Shown here piece after piece: positions 55,510 to 64,000 of a DNA stretch of 64,000 nucleotides; within the stretch, counting starts at the first letter, position 1; each line of letters begins with the position of its first letter. Position numbers and translations under genes: made by a program. The notes beneath the pieces are model-generated. The model saw only the letters and a list, made by a program, of their open reading frames with translations, did no database searches and was not told the DNA's origin. The DNA lies in contig JAHQIW010000218.1 of NCBI GenBank assembly GCA_019055375.1, positions 62,001 through 126,000 of the forward strand. The letters are read 5' to 3'. The DNA is from Parelaphostrongylus tenuis. Its lineage: Eukaryota; Nematoda; Chromadorea; Rhabditida; Metastrongylidae.

Positions 55510-56445
55510 AGCGCAGAACAAGAGCTACGGTGCAGTGGTTGGCATATGACACCGGAAAGGTGTGACGCGGTTTAACTCTCGTTCCAAGTTCAAAGTTTTG
55601 CATATTACTCAGCATTCGTGGGTATATAGTTCAACGTTACATAATAGGTTGAGGAGAAAGTTTCCGGAATTTGCTTATAAAAACTTTATTTATGCATCAA
55701 TTAAGTTCGAACAAAAGACAATTTAATAGTCAAAGTAGTCTCCTTCTGAGTCGATAACGTTCAGCCACAGATCTGGCAACATGAAGAACCCGCGGCGGTA
55801 GAAAACACTGTCCTTAGAGTTGAAGAAATTTCGAAGAGTTTCCTCGACCTCGCCCGTGTTATTGAACTTCTGGTCTCGCAGAAAGTGTTCCATTGACCGT
55901 AAGAGGTGGTAAACACTCGGTGCCAGGTTTGGCGAGTATGGTGGATGCGGCAGGACCTCTCATCCAAAGTCTTGTCTTGTGATCACAATCAAACTCATCG
56001 CCCAACATTCGTGAACTCAGCGATGGACATTCTTCGATTCGGTCAAGAACTTCTTGGCGGTCGACTTCTCGTGAACGTCCCGATCGTGGCTTGTCAAACA
56101 GACTCTCATTTCCTGCCTTGAACTCCTTGAAGTGATCGTAGACAGCTATCTTTCCAGCAGTTCCTTCGCCCCATGCCTCATTGATTCGACGAACAGTGTC
56201 AGCGGCATTTGTGCCCACTTTGTACTCGTGACATCAACAGTCGTTCTGTTCGCGGTTCAGTTCCATCTTGCGGCAGTATAGAAGAGTTATGTATTAATCG
56301 ATGCGCAAGAAAACGAGCTTTCAAACCATGTAAAAATCGCATATAAAACATGCGAACATGTTACAGTCATGGGCAAATTCCGGGAACTTTCTCCTCAACC
56401 TATTACATCATTTCTTTTTCTTGAAACCGTTTTCTAGTGGCATTT
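55510..56445 (+). repeat. S2 SINE split by a mariner insertion
   Basis: GAGCTACGGTGCAGTGGTTG (A box) and AAGTTTTGCATATTACTCAG (tail) up to 55646. The tail resumes at 56401 with TTACATCATTT, TTGAAACCGTTTTCTAG. The mariner at 55647-56400 lies within the tail. Confidence 0.65.
55647..56400 (-). mobile_element. Non-autonomous mariner with intact termini
   Basis: Terminal inverted repeats GGTTGAGGAGAAAGTTTCCG (55647) and, inverted at 56400, GGTTGAGGAGAAAGTTCCCG differ at one base over the first 20. TA duplicates flank both ends. On the minus strand the transposase starts at 56266 (MELNREQNDC, stop, CHEYKVGTNAADTVRRINE), runs through the first DNA-binding half, then jumps to the C-terminus (HPPYSPNLAPSVYHLLRSM ... 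DLWLNVIDSEGDYFDY, stop at 55723). About 490 nt including the first two catalytic Asp are missing. Confidence 0.92.
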
Positions 56446-56609
56446 TGCAGTACATTATAGGGTGTATTATCTTATACAACCCTAATCTCCTACTAGGATG
56501 AGTTGTTCAACCAGAAATAAAATTCACAGAAATAGGAAATACTGTGATTACTTAGATTCAAGGTCTACCCTTCGCGCAACTAGCGTGGATTGCAATCCCA
56601 AAAGACGCA

Positions 56610-56740
56610 GACAATATACCCAGTGACGTTGAGTGATGTGTTAAATTTTGACGATAGGCGGGAATCGAGCCCGCATTTCACCTTTTCGGAGGCGCACGCA
56701 AACCAGTTTTACTACCGCCGTCTGTTTTGCCACAACTCTT
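56610..56740 (-). repeat. tRNA-derived SINE, family S2
   Basis: Forward order: GTTGAGTGATGTGTTAAATT (inverted tail), GCGGGAATCGAGCCCGC (inverted B box), AAACCAGTTTTACTACCGCC (inverted A box). Confidence 0.7.
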
Positions 56741-57384
56741 TTTACGCTACAAGGATCAGTCTGTCAGCATCCAGCCATCAACGGTTTGCCCTGACCAGCC
56801 ATATCGGCTTTGATCTCGGTTACGCTGGCAGATATTGGATATGATTTTCGAGAAAACTTATCTTGATTAGCTGACGCGAGGTTGGTAAATTAGTCATAGA
56901 AGTTCGGCTGACGTTTCGGCGACCCGCCTTCTCCAGAGCCTGGGCGTATGTAGTATTAGTCTATTTGAATGATTCGGATGGTCTTATTTCTATGCTGCCT
57001 AGGTCAAGTCAAAAGTTCAAACGAAAGAAAGGGCGCGAGATCTCGTGTGATGGTGACGCACTCGTCCTTTCCGTTCATTTCGGGATTTTGGGCGTTTATC
57101 CAAAATGCCTCAAGAGTCTTGCGCGTGGATGTTTTTGATTTCTGCGCTAGGATTGTGACAGTCGCATCAAAATCGTTGTTATATGTGTTTTTGTGCCCTA
57201 TGTAAAGCTAAAGGTTTCGTTTTATCTATAGATAGCGTCAGCCAATCAAGATAAGTTTTCTCGATTCTCATAAAACAATTAATCATGCCGTGGTTTATAG
57301 AATGTCGAACTTTTGAATTGTTGAGATATTGGATATATGTGATCAACAGTAATTTGTATTTAACCACTTTTTGCGGTGATTGAA

Positions 57385-57592
57385 TGGTACAAATATACTT
57401 AATGATGTTGAGTGATGCGCAAAACTTTTGGATCATGGGGATTCGAATCCGCATCTCACCCTCGGTGACGCATGCAACCGGAAAGGGTGAGGTGCGGGTT
57501 CGATTCCCATCTGGAACAGAAGTTTTGCACATCACTCGACATCATTATGTGTGTTTGTAACATCATATCACCACGAAAAGCGGTTAATTAAA
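57385..57592. repeat. Fused head-to-head S2 SINE pair
   Basis: Inverted tail (TTGAGTGATGCGCAAAACTT) and B box (GGGGATTCGAATCCGC) run into a direct B box (GGGTTCGATTCCCATC) and tail (AAGTTTTGCACATCACTCGA, ending CACCACGAAAAGCGGTTAA). The A boxes have been lost between them. Confidence 0.7.
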
Positions 57593-57600
57593 AAAAAATT

Positions 57601-58134
57601 GGTACAATTTGGTTTGATGGCGACAAATTTATAAAACGATCTCATTCGCTGGGCAGGAACTTTTCATAGGAGTGTAATAACCACTCGAGAGCTAAGACTT
57701 GAGGCTAGACGTCGCCGACTTTCCAGAACACCCCTTTATAACGCTGTAACATCAAAAATATAGTTGCTAACGTGGCAGGGGTGGGGCGAGGTGGGACGAT
57801 CGACATACCGTCATTCAATTATGAATTTTTCCTCCACTTTGAAAGAAGCTTCTGATAAAACGATTGACTAAAATATTACGAAATTGCCTCTACACATTGA
57901 TATGCTTTTCGGCTTTCAGCGAATTGTAACGCATCGTAAAAGTGAAGGCGAGAGGCGAGTGTGACAAAATTTCAAGTGGTACAGCGTTATAAAGGGGTGT
58001 TTTGAGAAAACGGCGACGTAGAGTTGTAGCTAGAGGTTTAAGCTTTCGGATGATCACTAACACTTCTATGAAAAATTCCTGTACAACGAATGAGATCGGG
58101 TTAAGAATTTGTCGCCGTCTGACCGAATTGTACC
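57601..58134. mobile_element. Foldback MITE, family A (534 bp)
   Basis: Perfectly aligned ends GGTACAATTTGGTTTGATGG and, inverted, GGTACAATTCGGTCAGACGG. Flanks AAAAAATT (57593-57600) and AAAGAATT (58135-58142) form an 8-bp duplication with one mismatch. Arms TTTTCATAGGAGTG / GAGCTAAGACTTGAGGC are mirrored at 58020-58080. Inserted directly after the S2 pair. Confidence 0.85.
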
Positions 58135-58310
58135 AAAGAATTCTTGTCGATCACTACAAACAAGGTTCTCCTAAAGATCATTTTTATATCATCGGATTGC
58201 ATGCGCAGTTCTACTTAAACGTTGATAGTGATTGTTTTTCACACACTACATATTGTTTTATATGCCTAATTGCAAGCGTTCTTGTTTTATTTACCGATTT
58301 TGGTGTTCAG

Positions 58311-58440
58311 AGACTACTTGTTACTTGTGGGGCGGACTGTGGTTCGCCTGCAGTGCACTGTGCGCGAGTACTTCTGTCAACTGTCGGTTTTGGCCAGCCA
58401 TTACAATCCGGCCCACGACGATCGCTTGACGAGTCAACTG
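58311..58440 (+). CDS. Exon-like stretch, unidentified protein
   Basis: After a good acceptor (TTTTGGTGTTCAG, ending 58310) the frame starting with one leftover base reads DYLLLVGRTVVRLQCTVREY, then FCQLSVLASHYNPAHDDRLT and SQLRRS before a stop. Composition and wobble-position C/G suggest real coding sequence, but a second frame is also open here (58002-58595). No convincing GT donor precedes the stop. Family not recognised. Confidence 0.35.
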
Positions 58441-59163
58441 CGGCGCAGCTGATATTCCTTGTTGGTTTTTATTGTGAATTTAGAATCTTTATAACCGTAA
58501 ATTCCGTTGCCGTTAGTCAACAGGTGGCTTTAGCAAATACCAGTAGGCTCTTAAGTCCCTATCGCGCGCATTATAGCCCTCACATGGCTGACTAATCATC
58601 TCTGCATTTCTGGGGTAACCAATCCATCTCTGGATTTATTGGTAGGCGTTGTTTTCGCCTGAAACCTGTATAGGACAGAATTTTTGAAGTAACAGTGAGG
58701 AAATAATTAAGATCACGTCAATGTGGATTGTTTCCGCCTTTCTACCCACTAGCTGCAGGAAACTGCAATCTTTCCTTTTTCGCTCTAACATGTTCTCAAG
58801 TACTGCTTGAAATATGGATTCACAGGTCATCTATTTCAAGTCTAGCTGTGCTCATAACTATTTGTGCGTTTACTCTTTAGAATATTCGCTTGGATACCAT
58901 AAGTGGCCCCAGCGCATTCTCTGTTTCCTTCTTACTCGTCCATGTCGGCCATAGAGGTGGTCTGCTTTGAACATGGTGATATTCATGCGATCTATTCCAT
59001 ATTTCTGAAATAGTTACCATCTACGAATAAATTCAGACTTACTTGACAGTGAGCACGCCCGCCCTTTGTTTGAGTGATCGTCAAAAGGACGTTTGCACTC
59101 TCCTAAAGTCTATTCCGCTGTTCTTTTCGTTCTTCCGTCGTGTGTTCTTATTCAAATGACAAG

Positions 59164-59395
59164 TGACCGATCATCTATGTTTCGTTATCGGTGTGCAACA
59201 TCCGGGGTCTCAAGATTGGGACAGACTTCGAGCATCTGGGCTTCACATCTTGGCCAAACATTCTCAGTTGCGGTTAAGTTTCAGAAGGCGTTCTCAAAAT
59301 TTATGTGGTGTGCAGTATCTGCTGCAAAACGAAACGCTGCGAAGGTTGTTGAGTCGAAAAGTCGAGCGCGGTGCTCTTGGTTCTTTAGTCGATCG
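59164..59395 (+). CDS. Exon-like stretch, unidentified protein
   Basis: Open from an AAG acceptor to a strong donor (GATCG|GTAGGT at 59396). The frame reads TDHLCFVIGVQHPGSQDWDR, LRASGLHILAKHSQLRLSFR, RRSQNLCGVQYLLQNETLRR, LLSRKVERGALGSLVDR. It starts in phase 1 and ends in phase 2. The Arg/Leu-rich helical look suggests a genuine exon, possibly with 58311 and 63287, but no family was recognised. A truncated RTE copy begins ~35 bp downstream. Confidence 0.4.
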
Positions 59396-59429
59396 GTAGG
59401 TTTCTTGAGAGGCTAAAATACGGCCATGC

Positions 59430-60400
59430 ATTTCCTTCTTTTGTTTAATTCTTACTTTACGTTGTTCCCTCATGTTCATTGAACGTTGAATGTACACTTG
59501 AGACATCACCTGTGTAATTTGAGAGCCATCCAGTTCAAGTTGTTCACCTTCGCGTTATAGGTTCTTCGTAAACTCGCACCCCGTCCTATCACTCCATTGT
59601 CATATCTTACTCGGTTGCGTTTATTGATCATCGGTTCTGCATCACTGGTACTCTTCGAAAAGATGACAATCTCATTAGCAAAATTGTTATCTGATAGAAA
59701 TTTGTCATTAGTGCGTATGTCCGTTTTGTCTATGTCGAGCTTCCTCATAATATATTGTAACGAAGCTGTGAGGAACATTCTCAGGATAATATCACCTTTT
59801 TTAGCCCTTTTTCCGTAGATGTCAGAGATTGATAGCGAAGTCAGCTAGAAATCATATTTAGGATGTATTCACACGAACGCTGACAGGACTGCATCAGCTC
59901 CGACGCTGCGTATGCATTCTCATAATCTACAGTGGTTAAAAAAAGTAGATAATAATATTCTCGACAGATTTCTATGATCTTGGGACGGTTTGAATATGAT
60001 TCAAGCTACGGAATCTTCATCGGAGTCTAGCTTGCTCGACTGGTTTTGCCTTATCCGGGGTCTTCGATATGCTTAGAAAGATAATCTTCGTGAATAGCTT
60101 GTAGAGTGCAATCAGCAATATGTCGGACTTAGTCAGGGAATTCTTTTCTCTTCTTGTACAGGATAATCATACGTGAAGTCCTCCTTTGTTTTGTAATGTC
60201 TTCTTTGTGAAGGTAAGATGTTATTCGGGTTTCAAGAACTACATATAATCTGCGGCCTTGAGCTTGAATGAGATAGTCGGTGAAATCATGTGGTGGAGTT
60301 GTGCTTCTCCTCATACTATCTACCACAACTCAAACTTCTGAGTGTAGACTTTTGAGCGGTTTTTTCCATCTAGGTTTTCAGGGTTCAAGACAGGAGATCA
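59430..60400 (-). mobile_element. RTE retrotransposon fragment, decayed
   Basis: Reverse strand: a TRITSYLHKEDITKQRRTSR, MIILYKKRKE block (60250-60130, RT fingers), then SLQYIMRKLDIDKTDIR, NNFANEIVIFSKSTSDAEPM (59760-59600; this is where the FADD catalytic box should be, mutated to FANE), and RSMNMREQRK near 59480. Heavily frameshifted. It lies directly downstream (3') of the next RTE copy in the same orientation. Confidence 0.8.
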
Positions 60401-60519
60401 TAGAATGTGAACCGTTGGTGCAGAGCTTTTTCGTCATCAGCCCGTACCATGAGGGACGTTTTCATAGCCCATCTCTGTTCATTATGGTTAGTACCGTTGG
60501 AGAACTGCTGGACGGTCCG

Positions 60520-62830
60520 TCTTCACTAATTGTGGGGATCCAGCAGATTTCCCGTTCGTCTCTTCTTCTCACAATTGTCATTAATGGTGGCGGTTTGATT
60601 CGAGCATGACGGCGACGCTACTTTCATGCCGTGATCTAGAGAAAATCGGCAGATAGGGATACAGCTGATACGAACATAGACGTGAACACAACTGATTGAT
60701 TTTTGTAAAGAACACACCCACCCAACCTGTGGGTGGTCGTGCTCGGCTCATGCATTCTCGTGGAGTCCACTTTACAGTTCGTTTCATCTATGTGTAGTCT
60801 GATTTTCTTGCTATATGGCTGGCCCATCTGTGTATCGCTACTAATGTATGATCTTTTGGGTCGCGAGGATGTGACAGTTTCTGGAGATCTGAGCCGTGCA
60901 AGCCGACTCGGTGTTGTGAGTGCCGACTGATTTTCTTAGGACATGATTCAAGCGCTCTGTGAGTTGTTCGCAGTAATCTTGATGTGGTCGAAGCATCAGA
61001 CTACGTCTCTCCTGCATAGCAGACTGCTTGGAGGATCATTGAATTGAAATAGTTAGCGCATAATTCGGGGTCCGTTATTTGGTCAGTGAATTTTTTTGAG
61101 AGGCCCGAATGCGGTCCGCGGTACTCTCCTGTTACGTTCCTCTTTCATGTTGTTCTCCATGTTCAGGGAATGGTCAAGGTACACGTACCATGAGGTTTCC
61201 ATGATTGGTGAACCATTCAATTTGACATGTTCATCATTGTACCAATGGTTTTTCATGAACTGATTCCTCATGCGATTTACGCTTATTCCGATCTTCTTTC
61301 CCGCTTCGTTCAGTTTCATGAGCATCGTCTGTGCTTCATTAGCGCTTTTTGAGAAAAGGGCGATGTCATCCTCAATACGATGATATGACCGGAATTTTCC
61401 ATCAACGCAAATGCCCTTCTCGTTCCAATCAAGCAACTTCATTATCTACTGCAGTGCGGCGTAAAAGCTTCGACGATATCGTATCACCTTGTCGAATCCT
61501 TTTTCCAATGGGTATAATAACAGGTCGATAAAAGAGCTGTAATTTTGTGATGCAGTTCCGATAGCAGTCTAATAGAGTTCTTATGTAGGACGGATCCACT
61601 CCTTGATTGACAGGCGCTGATAGGACTCCGTTGGTTTTGACGCTACCAAATGCTTTTTCATAGTCGATAAAAGTTAAGATTGAGGGCAGGTGGTAATCCC
61701 GACATACTTCTGTGGTCCTCGGCACGGCTATGTTGTGGTCCATGCACAAAATTCTTGTCGAAATCCTGCTTGCTCAACTGGTTGTGTCTCATCCAAAGTT
61801 CTTTATATGCGCAGAAGGACGATCTTCGTAAAAAGCTTGGAAAGTAGACTCAACAAGCAAATCGGAGAATAGGCGCAAACATCCCTTCGGTCACCCTTTT
61901 ATAGATAATGACTGTGCGACATTTTCCACTGGTCTGGAGTTCTTCATTTTGAAGGTAAGACGTAATATGTGCCGCGAGCCACATGTGAACTATGACGTTC
62001 GGCACGCTGAAAGTCGGCAGTCATGTTATAGCGCTCTGGAGCTGCGTCTTTTTTCATTATTTCTATCGCGACTCGAACTTCAGGGACCAGAATCCTGGGT
62101 GCTTTTTCTCCTTTAGGGATTACGTGGTACGAGACAGGGATGGTGCAAAGGAGAAGATTGGCGAGCAATTTTTCCATTATTGATTCCATATCATAGCGAG
62201 AAGTTTTCGTAATTCCATTTTCGTTCATCAGCGCTGACAGCGGAACCTTGTAATAACACAGGTCCCGACTATACTTTTTCAGACTAAATTGTTTTTATGC
62301 TGCTTCCAACAGTTTCTTTTGCCGGTACCGATAAAGATCTTTTTGCGAAGCATTTTTGAGCTTGCATTTGATATTACCCGTGCCAACAAGCTGAGCTTCA
62401 GCTTCCTTCGCTTTTCGAGCAACTCCTTCATGGTGGAGGATATGCGGTCGATTTTTCTGTTTAAATTAACAGAAGCCAAGTTGGCACAACTTATGAGTCC
62501 TTCGACATCATGTCTAATAGCAGGATTTGTAGTAGTTGCACCCATCCCGACTCCCAACTGCACATATTAATCGTTTTTGAGTTGCTTCAATAATGTTCTA
62601 TGCCAATTTCGATGTAAATGCTCACACAAAGAAATCAGACTTCAGTTTCATCTATTTGAGTATTATCTTGATGGTGGTGGTGACGTTGTCTTAAGTTTTT
62701 TTTTTTTCGAGAACTGGGATGAATTTTGGACAAGGTGTAAATTCTTCGGCAAGCAGACGTCCCATTCTCTGCTCGTGAGAAGTTGGTCGACTTCCGCATG
62801 AGTCATACCCGTGAAGCGCTCTCATGTCCA
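60520..62830 (-). mobile_element. RTE retrotransposon, near full RT domain, decayed
   Basis: Reverse strand in order: EKRRKLKLSLLARVISN (62500-62400), RYDMESIMEKLLANLLLCTI (62200-62140), LPSILTFIDYEKAFGSVKTN (61690-61630), IGKRIRQGDTIS (61510-61475), DWNEKGICVDGKFRSYHRIE then DDIALFSKS (61430-61340, catalytic FADD lost to IEDD), ETSWYVYLDHSLNMENNMKE, and the C-terminal RTVKWTPRECMSRARPPTGW (60780-60720). A possible endonuclease end (MTHAEVDQLLTSREW) at 62800-62755 would extend it 5'. Frameshifts and at least one catalytic change make it inactive. Confidence 0.85.
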
Positions 62831-64000
62831 ACGCGATTTTCTCTTCCCGAAAAATGACTTCTTCATGAACGAAACGTTTTGCGGATTTATACAGAGCGAT
62901 CTCTATTCTCTATTCATTCTCCCATTCCGGATTTTCTTACCATGTAATCGTTTCCGTTGCCCATTCCTTATCTAGCACGGAGACCCCAAGCTACCGTTGT
63001 TTTGTTGCGGATTACTTCCTTTTTCTGATTAGAGAACGCATCTAGTCTTCTCTCATGAACTGTACGAGTTGGTGATGCTAATTTTCTTACGCCGAATTTG
63101 GAAATGAAGAAATACCAAGCGCTATGATACGATTTCGTACAAGGTAACTAGATGGAAAATAGAGGGGTGTAAAACAAAGCCAACTCATCCGCCATTTTTT
63201 AATGGATTTTTTTCTCTGAATATATCACAAGGACTGCGTCATCTGTTCTATTTATATTCAGTCTTCATGCTCTTCATCTTATTTAGGGAGATCAAAGGGA
63301 ATTGAATACCATCAGTGGCTTCAAGAAAGTTGTAAAGAGCGGCTTATAAAAGCTGCTCTAATGTGATAGATGCAAAGAATGAAACAGTCTCTTGGCATGT
63401 CACAGGCGTGGACATTTGGTTCAGTTCCCATTAAGTCCTTTGTAAGCCCAGATTTGATCGCATTTTTACTGTCTCTCTCTCTCTCCGCTCGGCGTCGTAG
63501 ATGGGAGAGCTGGTTGTTTGGTGAGATTGTGCTATTCTTGATTGATCCGTCGTGGTTCCCTAGAGTCTTAAGGTTAGCCTAGTCAGGAGCGTCCTGAGCT
63601 TATTATCACAGACACCATGAACGCATGGGGACTATGGAGAGATTTTCCACCTCTCGACTATTTCAGTACCACGATGACGATCATTCTGGCTTAGTTTACT
63701 TCTAGCTGGGCTTTCAAATGGGAATGCTGCACTTCCAGTTTAGAAAACCTTGTTAGGGTGACAAATACCCGCTGGGTATCGCCGTTCGACACATATGAGC
63801 ATCTACTCATGATAACACGATGAATCTTGAGAGAAGACCATTTTTTAGAGTGTTTTAGAATCGTAATTTCTGAGTTCATTAATACCGTATTGGGAGAGTT
63901 TTTGTCCAAGATACTTCACCCATTATTTTAAGATTGTTAAATTTGCCACTGAAGAGCAACCGAGTCGAAGCGTTCTCGAGCTAACTGGTGCTCGGCATAT
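62831..64000. other. No complete gene; one exon-like piece at 63287-63359
   Basis: After a TCTTATTTAG acceptor (63286) the plus strand reads RSKGIEYHQWLQESCKERLI, KAAL, then AT|GTGATA, a possible donor. It could belong to the same unidentified gene as 58311 and 59164, but the phase of 59395 does not continue into this frame, so an intermediate exon would be needed. Further on, GCGTGGACATTTGGTTCAG ... TTTGTAAGCC could be a tiny exon. The rest holds nothing recognised. Confidence 0.3.

Noticed and set aside
58002..58595. 197-residue plus-strand frame
   Set aside because: Its first third is the arm of foldback element A (57601-58134), and the frame differs from the better supported exon frame at 58311.

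Overview
This window looks like genomic DNA of a clade V (strongylid) nematode, most likely a hookworm such as Ancylostoma or Necator. The evidence is short exons with T-rich acceptors ending TTTCAG/TTTAG/TTAAG, very large repeat-filled introns, several RTE-type non-LTR retrotransposon copies whose protein remnants resemble those common in hookworm assemblies, many mariner/Tc1 relics and dense tRNA-derived SINEs. Nothing bacterial is present. Species assignment is an inference.

Three host genes could be rebuilt exon by exon with consistent splice phases. (1) Minus strand, 22982 to 5270: an 8-exon gene for a 261-residue surface protein made of a signal peptide, a six-cysteine PAN/Apple domain, a degenerate Cu/Zn-superoxide-dismutase-like domain and a GPI-like hydrophobic tail. 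(2) Minus strand, 37405 to 26956: a 14-exon gene for a 503-residue RIO3-type atypical kinase (riok-3). (3) Plus strand, 44259 to 48806: eight exons of the 26S proteasome lid subunit Rpn6/PSMD11. The first ~40 residues were not found, one exon is one base short, and one intron appears to be GC-AG. Near 58.3-59.4 kb and at 63.3 kb there are exon-like stretches of an unidentified plus-strand gene.

The rest is mostly mobile DNA. Left (0-3 kb): an RTE fragment, a foldback-element fragment, a repeat with a hammerhead-ribozyme fold, and a mariner relic. Middle-left (5-23 kb): introns of the PAN gene filled with foldback elements, a Tc1/mariner relic and SINEs. Centre (23-38 kb): riok-3 and its neighbours with foldback elements, paired SINEs and a mariner relic. 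38-44 kb: a near-perfect 480-bp hairpin, a second intact hammerhead motif, microsatellites and SINE pairs. 44-50 kb: rpn-6 with an RTE relic in its large intron, then a palindromic hammerhead repeat. 50-64 kb: RTE tails, mariner derivatives with intact termini, foldback elements and two RTE copies lying head to tail.

The most striking non-gene signal is a repeat family (called family D here) that carries a hammerhead self-cleaving ribozyme. Two copies (1967-2010 and 39254-39292) keep every core nucleotide, and their stem I bases differ in compensatory fashion. A second family (A) of 0.5-0.9 kb near-palindromic elements has 8-bp target-site duplications in several copies and has landed in or beside host introns, once 16 bp from a riok-3 splice donor.
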